Source: Pisolithus tinctorius
Lineage: Eukaryota > Basidiomycota > Agaricomycetes > Boletales > Pisolithaceae
DNA length: 64,000 nt
Assembly: GCA_024663395.1 (NCBI GenBank)
Contig: JANFAH010000085.1
Coordinates: 62,001-126,000, forward strand
Direction: 5' to 3'
The notes beneath the pieces were generated by a model. The model searched no databases and was not told the origin of the DNA. It worked only from the letters and a program-made list of their open reading frames with translations. Each line of letters starts with the position of its first letter. Position 1 is the stretch's first letter. Position numbers and translations under genes: made by a program. This document shows, piece by piece, positions 10,167 to 21,103 of this stretch.

Positions 10167-13100
10167 TTAACCGGCCCTGGCGGCCTCTAGCGTGGCAGAT
10201 GAAGGTGACAAAGTGCGAAGGGGGAAATGCTGAGGGTGACCATGAGAAAGGGTGGCCTCCGTGCTCGTGTGATCGGGTATAATAGAATGCGAAGACGGTG
10301 CGTTCGACTGAGCGGGAGGCGACGACGGAGGGAGAGAGAACGGCGAGAAGTTAGTTGGTCCTCCAGAGCCACCGAGAGAAAGCCCAAATGAGTGAGAACC
10401 ACGTGGGAAGGCGGTCGTATTCAAAGGCACAGCTGAGGCTACTGCGCCGAAGCTACCCGACGGAGGTGGAGAAAAAAACCTCGGAGGAGGCGACCGGGAA
10501 TAACTGAAGGAAGCTGCATTTGGGGTTTCGCGTCTATTAACGGTGACACTTGAATCTACCTCGAAGCCCTGGCGTTGTTGGAAGGCTTCAGCAGGGAGTG
10601 CGGATGTCTTCGCCAACTGAACGTTCTGTTGCTGCTGAGACGACCCAGCGCCAGCACTGGTCGGCGTTCGCACACCGAGGGGATTCTTACTGTAAGACAA
10701 GCGAATACCGCCGTTCTTCACCAGTCCGCCAAGGGGGTGACCATAGAGCTCATTCAACGCTTTCGTGGCATGGTGTACATCTTCGAACTGTTCGCACGAA
10801 TGAGATAACGTGTGACGCACAAGAATACCGTTAGCTTACCTCCACGAAACACATCGGCCCGTTACTCTTTTGCCTAAAACACAACTTGCGATAGCCAGGA
10901 CGGCGAGAGAACAACTCTCTGAGGTTCTCTTCAAGAACACCGGTAGGATAGGCGCCCACTGAGCCCGTTGGCAAGTTACCAACGTAAAGCGTATTGATCG
11001 GGGGGTTCTGGTCAACAAGGGCACTTCGCGGACCGGGCCCGCCGGGGGCGTTGGCGCCACCAGCACTTGAAGGACTGCCTGCATGTCCCCCTGAGCTTAC
11101 TCCCGACTCAGAATTGGAGGCCGGAGATGGAAGCTGAGGAGAGGTACTGCCTACGCTGACCTTAGCGCTAGTACTGACGACTAGTGGCACCGGACCCTCC
11201 CCTTCCGGGGTGGCCCCCGCACTGGACGCAGCACTGGAAACAGACAGTGATGGGCGGGCGCCTTGTGACTGAGCTGGTTCGTCCGCCGATCCGAAGAACT
11301 GGGTAGAGCGAAAGACGCTAGAGCGGTGTGCGGGTAACATGCCCTCATCATCTAACATCAGATTGGACATTGGGGACTCGTCCTGAGATGACGGAGGCCT
11401 CGCGGGAACAGCCGGACCCTTGCGAGTTGCATACAACGATAGGCCCGAATATGCAAGAGACTCGCGCTCGCGCGGGAAAGCGACGTCCCAAGGACCAACA
11501 GACACATCGCGGGTGGTCGGAATTTGAATGTTATCATCTTTCAAAGATGTCTGGGCAATGATCGTTCCGTAGCCATTACCGGGAAAGGGGCTGCCAGCTT
11601 GATTCGATTGCGGGCCATCACCATTCAGGGCATTCGCATTAGGAGAGAGAAAACCGGTTTGCGAACCCCTCGAAGACGAGACGGAATAGAACGCATCGTA
11701 TGGCGAGGCATGCGTCGGGGTTACCCGAAGAGTATCATTCTGGGTTGGTTTCATGTCCTTTCTCCGGAATTCTTCTTCTGCCAGAGCGCGTTCACGAGCC
11801 CCGCGGGTAGCACTTAAACCCATAGCAAGTGCCTCCTTTCTTTTCTCCCGCTCATCGCGGTCCCTTTCCTCCTCGCTACTGTCACCAAGCCTCCCGTCTC
11901 TCCAGCCGCCACCGAGGTTCCTGTAGCCCATAGCACTGAGTGTGGCTTCGCGAACGGGATGAGGATCGTTGCCTCCTAAAGAATTCAGGCCCAGGTTAGC
12001 ATTGAGGCCAAGCCCTGCTGTGAGCCCTGCCAAAGCGTCGGGAGTAACGTTGATGCCATTCAAGTTGGCGAAGCCAGCAACGTTCGGACCCAAGTTCCCA
12101 ATGGTATTTATGCCATTGTTGCCGGACGAGTTCGTGTTCCCGATGCCAACGCCACGTTTGGTATGCAAGTTTTTCTTTGCCATCTCGGCTTTCAAAACCG
12201 CGCCTTTCTCGACATCGATTCGGCGACCCTGGAGAACATCTCTCGCATCGAGGGCTTCTTGACGAGTGCGGAATTTGGCGAACCCTATGATCTGCTTACG
12301 AGAAGGCTGACCACCGGAACCTCCCTGGAAATGACCGGGATCATCTGGAAGTTGCATAGCGAGGGGAGGCCACGACGTTGTAGGGCCGTCCCTCCCGTTG
12401 TCGACAACAACCCCACCTTGGTTAACGGTGACAATGTTATAGGGGTCGTTCTGTCCGGAATTGAGGTATGAGGTATAGGACTGGCCCCCACGAAAAGGTA
12501 AGTTGGAAGCTGTACCGCCTGTGCCGTAGGCTGTGTATTCCTTGTTTGGGATCTTCAGGGTGGCAGCCTCAAAGCCCGAAGAGAAAGTGAACATGTTTTG
12601 GAATTCGCGTTCCTAGAGCAAACTCAGCCAAACAAAGATATTCCGTTAGCCCTAAGATACTCACCTGCATATCGTCAGGGAACCCAACAACAAAGATGGT
12701 GGAAATCTCCTCTTGCTGATTGCCAGGGGGGTCGATGGCGCTGTTTGGCTGTCCCGCGGATCCTGCCCCCCTCGGATTACCATTGGATTGAAGATGGGGG
12801 CCATAGGGAGTCTGGCTTTGCACATGTACCCCATTCAGGTAAGGCGGTTGGGGAGCAGAGGGGTTGTGGGAAAGGGGGTGAAAGGAATCGTGGGGCTGAG
12901 ACTGCAACTTCGCAGAGTGGGACTGCACGAACGGGTCCATTGTGAATGGCTGCGAAGGTTTGGTGCTCAATGGCACGTTAGGTCCATAGTCGGCACTGCG
13001 GGTCTCGAACGCTGATGACGGAGACACGCCCTGTTGAGAGAGTTGGTGCTTCAACCCCAGAGGTTGGTGGCTACCGTAGACCTCGGTTGCGTTTCCATAG

Positions 13101-13717
13101 GACTGTGAACCACTCAGAAGGCCCTCATGTTGGCGCATGCGGAAGGAACTGGGTGGTACGTTAGGTACGCTGTTGTTGGGGGAATGTGCGCCATTGATGC
13201 CACTGAAAGGGACAAAGGAGGATCTGAAAGGTCCGGCACCGAGATCGTTGGGGGACTTGGATGAGGGCTGTTTAATAGGGGTATTGTCCGGGTCGGAAGG
13301 ATAGTCAGGAGTAAGATGGATATTGTTGGCACTGTTGTACAGAGAGTGATGGTCGTTCTGCGTGAACAGCGACTCTGGGTTTGGGTGAAGGTTGTTGCTG
13401 TCGATATGGTGAGGAAAGTGGGATGCACGCAGGAAGAAATCGTTGGCCTGTGAGTGGGGACTGGGGTGAGGGGCAAGACGGAAGGGCAGGGAAGGAAAGG
13501 GACTGGCCTCCGCAGCATCGGGAGCGGTAGCCTCTGTGTCTTGTTTGGAGGAGGGTTGGGCCATGGGGAACTGCTGTGAGGGGGAGAGGAGGGAGGGTTC
13601 AGCGTCTCCCTGGGCTTCGAGGGAGTCTAGGAGAGAGCGGTTGATGAGGTCTTCCTCGAGACCCTGTGGTTGCGAAGAGGACGCCAGGTTGATTACAGAG
13701 GGATGGGGGACATCCAC
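10167..13717 (-). CDS. WHI3: Whi3-type RNA-binding protein with two RRMs
   Basis: Predicted mRNA-binding regulator of 1148 residues. Exons: 13717-12665, 12612-10840, 10787-10167 (1053+1773+621 nt). The first 330 residues are Ser/Pro/Gln/Asn-rich and disordered. RRM1 begins at about residue 338 ([12 protein letters not shown]) and is interrupted by a roughly 70-residue Gly/Ser/Asn-rich insert before its second half ([17 protein letters not shown]). RRM2 starts near 891 (NTLYVGNLP) and continues across the last intron through [21 protein letters not shown] to [15 protein letters not shown], the hallmark of Whi3 proteins. Whi3 in yeast binds cyclin mRNA and phase-separates through low-complexity sequence; a similar role is inference. 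The tail after RRM2 is again Ser/Pro-rich. Intron phases are all 0. Confidence 0.93.
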
Positions 13718-14475
13718 CAGAGAAGAGGGGTAACGCAGAGGAGGGAGAGATATGGATACAGCCGGAGAGAGATGCCGATGCGCGACGGGGTGGTCGAGGG
13801 GGTCAGCGACGGCAGATAAATAAGGGAATTATGCGCCGGGCGACGTGGAGAACAGCGAGACGGGACTGGGGGCAGGCGGCGAGCGACGGTGTTCAGTTGG
13901 TAGACCACGGGGGGTGGTCGACGGGCGATCGAGTGTGTGAAGGTGCAAAAACAAGGCGCGCGGGGCCGACAACAAATCAACCGAAAAATTCAAAACAAAC
14001 CCCGCCATTATTTGGGTCACACATGTCACACATCTTCCCACGCACGGACCCCGTCCCTGTGTCTTTCCCACGGCCCCTCATCTCATCCCATCCCAGCCAA
14101 GCACTGCATCCTTGATGGAACGAACATGTGGAATCAGTTCTGGCCCCCTCCGCGCCATGCAGAGCACGCAGACGCAAACCTATCTAATGGGATTGTGGTG
14201 TGGCGGCTTTCCGTAAAATGTCGATGGTGGGTGGACGAGACAAAGGAAAAGACCGAAGGAGGGTGGTCACATCACGACCCCCCGCCCGCAATAATTCGAC
14301 CAGCTTGCATTATGTCAGACCGAGAAACCGACTCGGACGCGACGACAATAATATTGTGTGTGTATACTACAGGGGCATAGCAAGTACAAGATTACATATT
14401 ATCATTTAGGAAGAGCGCAATTGGTTGTGGTCTGAGACATGTCAGCAGCCTATATCCACCTCGGACAGATCGAAC
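13718..14475. other. promoter side of WHI3, no gene seen
   Basis: About 760 nt between the Whi3 start codon and the small membrane-protein gene. Both flanking genes are on the minus strand, so this is the Whi3 promoter and leader. No splice-supported coding sequence seen. Confidence 0.5.
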
Positions 14476-14832
14476 TCACCATACGTCGACCCACTCACTT
14501 GACAGCATCCAAATCCCACTGGATACCAACAATATCCCAACCGCCCACGCTGCCGCACCCCAAAACCTCCTCCTTGCTCGAGAGTTCGCAGCCTGCAGCG
14601 AATAAGCCGACTGGGGATCATGGTATGGCACCATCCCAAGCGTCGGCTGGGATTGCACGAGGGGGGATGGTCCAAATTGAGAATAGTGATCATCAACGTG
14701 TCTGTAGGGGTAGTGTCCCGGCATCCCCTCTTGTGGTGAATGCCGAGAGGGCAATGGCCCCGGGATGCGAACTGAGTACGCTGGCGGGGGTTCGTCAGGA
14801 TTGACGCCAGGCTGCATGGCGCTGGATGCCAA
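14476..14832 (-). CDS. small PPAY-motif single-pass membrane protein
   Basis: An open frame of 118 residues. The N-terminal two thirds is Pro/Tyr/His-rich with PPPAYSV, which fits the PPxY motif bound by WW domains (for example of Rsp5-type ubiquitin ligases). A basic stop-transfer patch (RARRRFW) precedes a hydrophobic helix of about 20 residues near the C-terminus. A TATA-like run lies about 40 nt upstream. The 3' end is uncertain: gtgagt sites near 14490 and 14475 could start an intron, giving a slightly different C-terminus. Family not recognised; a WW-domain adaptor is only a guess from the motif. Confidence 0.55.
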   Translation of the reverse strand: MASSAMQPGVNPDEPPPAYSVRIPGPLPSRHSPQEGMPGHYPYRHVDDHYSQFGPSPLVQSQPTLGMVPYHDPQSAYSLQAANSRARRRFWGAAAWAVGILLVSSGIWMLSSEWVDVW

Positions 14833-15279
14833 GTGTCAAGTACAGGTTGAGAGCCTGACCGTGGCACACGATATATATATCCCTTTGGAAATTACTTATG
14901 AGATCACTGCATATTTCGGGGGAAACCAGCGAAGCGGAACGAAGGCAGCACTACGTATGAAATTACAGGGCACGCGACAGTTGGCATCGGAAGCAAATGG
15001 AGGTGGCTTCACAGAAGCTTCGGGAGCATGGGCGTATGTGCGGGGCTGGTACCCCACAAGTGATGACAATACCAACCCATAATGTCGATTCACTTCAACG
15101 AGAGGCGTCCATTAAACGAATTTTCTCTCGAGACTACAAATCGGAGTGGCTCTGGACAGATCATAACACGACTATGGTGCTACACGATCGCAGACGATGG
15201 ATATAGTACAGTGAGAATCACTCATGGCACGGTGGGTCCGACATCAACAACACTGTACTCAGTCCGAGAGGTTTGCAAG
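14833..15279. other. intergenic with TATA-like run
   Basis: Between two minus-strand genes. An (at)n run at 14870-14880 is placed as a TATA element for the small membrane-protein gene. Nothing else seen. Confidence 0.45.
14870..14880 (-). promoter_or_regulatory. TATA-like element
   Basis: Alternating A/T, 38-48 nt upstream of the start codon of the PPAY membrane protein. Confidence 0.4.
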
Positions 15280-17221
15280 TCAACCTGCCTTCCCTCTTAC
15301 AGTTCCCGTCCGCGAGTTGGAAGTGGTTCTTGCTACCCCAAATTCCGTGACCCCCCCTCGACCCCGGTAAGGAATTCCAGTACTGCGAGTGGCACGAATA
15401 GTGGAAACACTAGAGCTAGTGGGTCGTCCCGAGCCACGTCCGCGCGACGCCGCTGTCACAGTTTTCGCGCGGATAGGCACGGCCGTAGCAGCGACGGCTG
15501 TCTTATTACGAGTAGTGACTGCTGCTCTCGCAACAGGTCGCACATGACTAGCACGTCTCACCGGTTGCAGCACAGGTTGTGGTTTCACGCCTATACCACT
15601 GTCTTCGCTGTCTTCGTCCGGAGTTTCGCTCGCGCTTGATTGTAGGGAATCACGGGACAAACGAGCACCCGCGGGCCTCCCACGTAGGGTGGCATTTCGA
15701 GAGCGCGGAACGTATGCATGGCTTTCCCTAGGGGCGGAGGAATCGGAGGAGTAAAGGGACTCCATGGAAGTCCTGCCGTGATAGGATGACGCATTATCCG
15801 CAGTGGACAGAGTGGTGGATTGACTCGCCACACTCGCAGAGGAAGCTGCAGGACTGGGATCGACGCCATTCGAATAGAGATAGCGATAAGGTGTTCTCAT
15901 CGTTGCGTTGTAATCATAATCGCTGTCGTCACCAGCGCGAGAATGCTCGCTCAGATCAATCTGGCTTCCTTCATCACCGGTATCGCCGGCTGATTCGTTA
16001 TCAGGTTCGAGACGATCACGTCGCTTTCGCACCCCAGAGTTGCCACCATGTCCTTGGTTTGAGTCGTGTACAGAGCTGGGGTGCTGTTCAAGCGGCATGT
16101 GAAAATCCGGTGTGTCCTCGGGTATCGGAGGGTAGTGGCTGTCGGATTTTGATCGAGCAACTGGGCTAGGGAGCGACGCCAGCGCAGGCAAGGGAGTTGG
16201 CGGGTATGCGGATGGGAACGCAGGGTATACCCTCCACTCATCCGACTGGTATTCGCGTACAGGATGATACGATAAAGACCGCGTAAATCCAGGTGTAGAC
16301 GGGTCACCTAAAAGTTCATTGCCATGTGTAGAGACGGGAGGGTAGTGATTTTGATTTCTCCCACGTGGTAGAGTCTGTGAGTACTGAGGGGGTTCATGCG
16401 ACGGAGGGTGAGCACTATACTGAGGGAGAGTTGCAGTAGATGTAGATTTAGCGTGACGTCCGCGAGAAGCGTAAATCGACTGGCGACTATTCGAACGCCG
16501 CTTGCTATCGGATACGCTACGCACTGAAGTCGAGTGTTTATCTCGAGGCGCTTGCACGGCTTCGTAGGTTTTAGGAAGTGGAATAGTAACGGTGCGACTC
16601 GTAAGAGTAAAATTGGCTAACTCTTCCGGCGGGCAGTCACGACCAGTGTCGGACTCTCCAATAGGCCATGCCAGTGGCCATGTTGAGCGAACGTAGTCCA
16701 CGGGAACTTGTGAAAGGGCGAATAGGAAATCGCCTACATCACGTACAATTTCAAGAATTGGATCCACGATTATGGCGTAGGGTTTGATGAAAGGTCGGAT
16801 GACATGTAGGTACAGGGGCTCAGCTCCCTATGTCGTAGTCAGTTTCTTGGGACATGTCAGACGACCTTAGATCTCACACACTTTGGCACGGGTAACAAGA
16901 AGGAAGAGCAACAACACCGACTTCATCTCGCTGTGGAAGGGCACAAGAAAACCGAAGACTCGGTCACAAGTCCTCTCATATGCTGCATAACAGCACTAGG
17001 GAGTTGGAATGAGGCATGAATCCAATGAGTATTGCAATATGTGCCCCCACCCAAACGACCCAAATTGCTAGGCATCCTTTAAGGTCCCTTTTCCTTTGAG
17101 ACAACGCTCGAGCGCTGGGCTGTCCGCCTCGTCTGGGAGGTGGGAACTTGAGGGTCTTGAATGTCTCGTATATGTTCAAGAAGACGAGAAACAAGCGAAG
17201 AGCGGGTACGACCAGAGGCAT
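15280..17221 (-). CDS. HVA22/TB2/DP1 (Yop1/REEP-type) protein with long disordered tail
   Basis: Membrane-shaping protein of the TB2/DP1/HVA22 family, 610 residues. Exons: 17221-17051, 16995-16882, 16827-15280 (171+114+1548 nt), all phase 0. The N-terminal domain, split over three exons, reads MPLVVPALRLFLVFLN, QRKRDLKGCLAIW, YERTCDRVFGFLVPFH, then GAEPLYLHVIRPFIKPY, the family's hairpin region and conserved core. Family proteins curve tubular ER membrane. From about residue 140 to the end (some 470 residues) the chain is Ser/Arg/Pro-rich and disordered, with many possible phosphorylation sites. Usual Yop1/REEP proteins are about 180-250 residues, so the tail is the unusual part. The start was chosen at the first ATG of the domain. 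The second acceptor was chosen 14 nt before the next AG because only that keeps CCYAAYERT in frame. Confidence 0.88.
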
Positions 17222-18394
17222 ACTCAGGTTTTGGAGTAAACGATCATTCAAAGATGTGGTCAGAAAGGAAAGGGAGTAGCGTTGTAACGAGGGAGAGCGT
17301 GTTCAGTCACTTCAACGGGCACGTTGAGTGGAATCGATGCGCGTTTTCACCTCATTACATAAGCTATGTATAGTCTAATGAACGAATTTCACATACATGA
17401 AAGAGCTACGTAGCACCGCCAAGTTCCTTCCATCGCAGAATACAATTGAGTTACCCCTCATGCTGTTTCAGAATGACTTGCGGTTTGTTGAAAAGCTCAA
17501 GCAGAGGACTTGGGATACGCTCAGCCAAAGGCAACGAGTACTACCGACACGGAGAACAGAACATGAGGCAAAGACGAGGGCCTCAGGCCCTCACTTTATC
17601 CAATAGCCGCCTTTCCCCTGATCGGTGGAGCAAGAGTGTTCGCCGTCTTGGTGAGCCCATCGCTGTCCACAAGCCGCAAGCACCTCGCTTGGAAAAGGCC
17701 ATGGCCGTGACGTTCGGTTCCAGCACGCGTCCAGCATGGAGATGTGGTGGAGCATTGTTCATAGCGTATGGCAACCCGGTGAAATGTTCACAAGACACAG
17801 GTGCACGCCAGACCAAGGAATCTTAACGGAAAACCGGTGTGACGGCTAACACATAACCATCTTCACTGACTCTCCCAATTAGAATACAGCTGTGCAGTGT
17901 GCGCATGGCCTTCGCATCGTTGGCGTGTTTGGGAGATTATCGATTACCTATCACGTCAGAATATCATGGAAGAAAAAGGGCTTATCGAGCGGCCACCTGC
18001 GAGACTGTATCGCCTTAGCCCTAACTGGGGAATTGTCAGTCTAGACCAGAAGAGCCCCAGTAGTAGCCACGCAGTGATTGGCAGCCCATCGACAATCGTA
18101 TTTGAATAGTCCGGAACTGATTTTATCCAAACGTAAACGAAGACGCACCGCTGGACATTTAGCAGGCATTCCGAGTTTGTTTTCACGGATGAACCAGCTG
18201 GGAACAAAGCATGTGAAGGTGGATCAAAAGGCCGTTGATTTCTGGTAGCTAAAGTGCTGATAGGCTGATAGTTGATCAGAGCAAGGCTGAGAAGAAATGA
18301 TACACGTCTAAAAAGGAATCTGAGTACTTACATCAGCAAGGTCGAGCTTCACAGCAATACGTGTCAGTGGCTCTGCGGTTCGCTAGTAGCTACG
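17222..18394. other. 1.2-kb divergent promoter region, HVA22-like / BUD31
   Basis: The two flanking genes are transcribed away from each other. Open frames here match no family and lack splice support; I cannot exclude an RNA gene or 5' leader introns. Confidence 0.45.
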
Positions 18395-19055
18395 ATGCCC
18401 AAGATACGAACGAGCAGGACCAAAAGACCCCCAGAAGGTTTCGAGGATATTGAGAGCGTCAGTTTTTCGCTGATCCTCGTACACCTGTATTCAATTTCTG
18501 CAGATTCTCGATGACTATGCGAAGAAGATGAGAGACGCCGAAAATGAGTCTCACGAAGGTAAACGCAAGGCGGAGTCGCTATGGCCTATCATGCGCATTT
18601 CGCATTCGCGCTCGCGGTATATATATGAGCTTTACTACAAACGCGAAGCTATTTCGAAAGAACTTTACGACTGGTTGCTGAAGGAAGGCTACGCAGATGC
18701 AAAGTGAGCCCTTCCAGCCTTCACTCAGCAGTTGTAACGCCCGCTGACAAAAGATTCAGCTTGATTGCCAAATGGAAGAAAACAGGCTACGAAAAGTTGT
18801 GTTGCTTACGGTGTATCCAGACAAGAGTGCGTTGCCATGCATAACGTTAACCGAGGACGTTGTGCTGAATCGAGTTAGGACATGAACTACCAAGGTTCAA
18901 CGTGCATTTGTCGTGTTCCAAAGGCTCAGATTCGCCCCGGAACTGTTGTGGAGTGTGCCCACTGTGGTTCGTCTACTTTTCGTGCTGGGAGGGACGTTTG
19001 TCGCTAATCATGGCTTTTGGCTATAGGATGCCGGGGTTGCAGCTCGGACTCTTAA
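18395..19055 (+). CDS. BUD31: BUD31 (G10) pre-mRNA splicing factor
   Basis: Spliceosome component of 148 residues, close to the usual length of BUD31 proteins. Exons: 18395-18457, 18504-18703, 18760-18826, 18879-18966, 19027-19055 (63+200+67+88+29 nt). It starts [20 protein letters not shown], followed by [40 protein letters not shown] and [20 protein letters not shown]. The C-terminal cysteine cluster (LCCLRC, TCICRV, ECAHCGCRGCSS) binds zinc in the known family structures. BUD31 sits in the activated spliceosome next to the U6 and Prp8 core. Every junction restores the conserved family sequence, so the model is secure. Five exons in 660 nt. Confidence 0.97.
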
Positions 19056-19783
19056 GATGCCGCCATATCATATCGCCCTTGCTTATTCCCTTGGTGCACT
19101 TGGGCTGTACCTGGCCGGTGAGGGTGCGAATGCCGTGAGTTCACTGACGTGCCACTGCTACAGTCGCATCTTTTTTGGTATGATGGTGGAATCAGCAATA
19201 TCGCGTCTCACATATCATGTATTGTACTATCCTCTTTATCTGTATATTCCAGTGAAAGACCGTACTCCAGGTTGCGACCGCGCGAAGGTACATAATTTAG
19301 CCCGCTGCACGCATATGAGGGTGCCTTACGTATACGGGATTGGTGTGTGGTGATACCTTGTCCTCCGGTGTTGCCGCGGCGCTTATTTGGTAAGTCCAAC
19401 AAGCACAAGCCCACTTAGCAACAAATGCATGAAGACAAGGCATCGAGGATACACACTACAAGGCCTCCTTGTCTTCCGATGCCTGCTTCGTGGATGTTGA
19501 CTGACTCTCGTACATCCTTGTCCTCTCAACCTTCATAGCAAACAGTACGGTCTTGTTTTTTTTTAAAAAATCGCTCGGGAATAATGTTGACTTGCCCGAG
19601 TGTTGATGGTTTCCACTGATATAAATCCGGAGGCAGCTGAACAGACGCCCCGTTGACATCCAAGTTTAGGATTGCAGCAGGTAAGTGAGGCAATGCCTCC
19701 TTCACCTTAAGGTTCGTATGCTTATCATTGAGCAGGAGACCAAACGATCATCAGCTTCCGGCACACTCTTTATCCAGATAGGA
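19056..19783. other. intergenic, no gene seen
   Basis: 3' side of BUD31 and promoter of the next gene. A run of nine T and six A near 19555-19570; nothing coding recognised. A longer N-terminal start of the next gene at 19685 is possible. Confidence 0.45.
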
Positions 19784-20761
19784 ATGTCTAGCGGCAGGAA
19801 ACGTCCCCAGTGCCACCAGTGTGGGACGATGATGCAAGGTCATACACGGAAAGGCAGAGGCAAATTCATATGCCCTGATTCTTCTACTTCCACCACTGGC
19901 ACGGACAAGGATCGCGCTGCGTCTGAGGTTAGTGTCGCCGAATCGCTGTCGACCCGGAGCCATTTAGGTTCCACACCACTCCCCTCTCCTCCCGTGTCTC
20001 CGTCCCCTTCTCCAAGTCCGGTCCCTCCTCCTGCTTATACACCAACGTTCAAGCCTCCCCCTGGGGACAGCTGGCATTGGAAAAATCCCAACTGGAAGTC
20101 TCCGCCGCCCGATCTTCCGTTCAGTGACCTCGCCGGGTTGGAAAGGGCTTCCCTCACACCAACTGAGCTCAACTCGGAATACCAAGCCAGCATTCAGGGA
20201 GGTCGTTTCGCCGGCAGCGTTACGCTCCAAGAGATTAAGGAAGAGCTCACTGACGACCGCGATGATCTATGGGGCGTTGGGAATAACAATGACGACGACT
20301 TGGGATCCACGCAGAGTGAATATTTCGGCGAGCTCACCCCCATGCCTGCGGATACACCTCGTTCCTGGAGCCCGTGGTCGCAATCTGATTCCAGTGACAA
20401 CCTCTCTGGCGTTCTTCGTGCCAGTACTCCCCTGTTCAAAGTTTTCCGCACTGGCCGCGGGGACATATCCAAAGTAACGCGTGCCGCCGAGGAGGAAGGC
20501 AAACACGTGTGCATCATCGATGCCCCGCCTAGCTACCCGGGTACTGCCAAGCTTCCACGGGAGAAAGCAAATGGCACGGTTTGGGTCCTCGTTAGTGACC
20601 GTGAGGACGACCTCAGGTATGCTCTCGATTGCCAGCAACGAGGCATGCCTGGGACCCTGGTTTTCGACGAGCAAATGGCCAAGCGGAATGGAATTCTCGA
20701 AGTTATGTTTGCTAGTCTCGTGGGCGGCCTCGTTGTCGCTCTCGGATTCAAATACCTGTAG
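19784..20761 (+). CDS. zinc-motif, probably tail-anchored protein of unknown function
   Basis: Intronless frame, 325 residues from the chosen start. At the N-terminus is a compact Cys/His motif, QCHQCGTMMQGH, followed by KGRGKFICP, resembling a small zinc ribbon. A Ser/Pro/Thr-rich linker follows (PPLPSPPVSPSP type) with acidic patches. The last 90 residues look folded (TVWVLVSDREDDLRYALDCQ, GTLVFDEQMAKRNG), ending in a hydrophobic helix, VMFASLVGGLVVALGF, at the extreme C-terminus. That layout fits a tail-anchored membrane protein facing the cytosol. The start at 19784 puts Met just before the zinc motif; an in-frame ATG at 19685 would add 33 less convincing residues. Family not recognised. 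Confidence 0.75.
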   Translation: MSSGRKRPQCHQCGTMMQGHTRKGRGKFICPDSSTSTTGTDKDRAASEVSVAESLSTRSHLGSTPLPSPPVSPSPSPSPVPPPAYTPTFKPPPGDSWHWKNPNWKSPPPDLPFSDLAGLERASLTPTELNSEYQASIQGGRFAGSVTLQEIKEELTDDRDDLWGVGNNNDDDLGSTQSEYFGELTPMPADTPRSWSPWSQSDSSDNLSGVLRASTPLFKVFRTGRGDISKVTRAAEEEGKHVCIIDAPPSYPGTAKLPREKANGTVWVLVSDREDDLRYALDCQQRGMPGTLVFDEQMAKRNGILEVMFASLVGGLVVALGFKYL

Positions 20762-21103
20762 CGATTCAGACAGGCATTCACAGGAAGCACCCGTTCAGCG
20801 AGATGTGCGTTACGGACATTGTTTGTAAAATCTATGCTCGATTATGGCCCCTATGCATCTCACATGTATTTACCACATCTTATGCGAATTATGCCTGTTC
20901 TTTCGTTAAGCGATACACTACATCCAACAAGCAGAATCGGGTTGCAGAATACATCATAGCTGGTTAGCGATAGGTATTTGAAGGTGAGGTATAAAACATA
21001 ATGACAAGCATGAGCATATCGTGAATGCCAAATAAATCAGTACAGCCCACATGTATCCGTATAACTTACGTGATCCAATCAGAAGTCCTTCAACGCCAAA
21101 GCT
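20762..21103. other. convergent intergenic region, no gene seen
   Basis: Between the 3' ends of two convergent genes; presumably both 3' untranslated regions. Nothing else recognised. Confidence 0.5.

Noticed and set aside
15082..15639. 185-codon plus-strand frame
   Set aside because: Antisense to the tail exon of the HVA22-like gene and its 3' flank; no family resemblance.
19555..19570. T-run followed by A-run as a poly(A) signature of a retroposed gene
   Set aside because: Too short, and no duplicated target site or coding remnant seen beside it.
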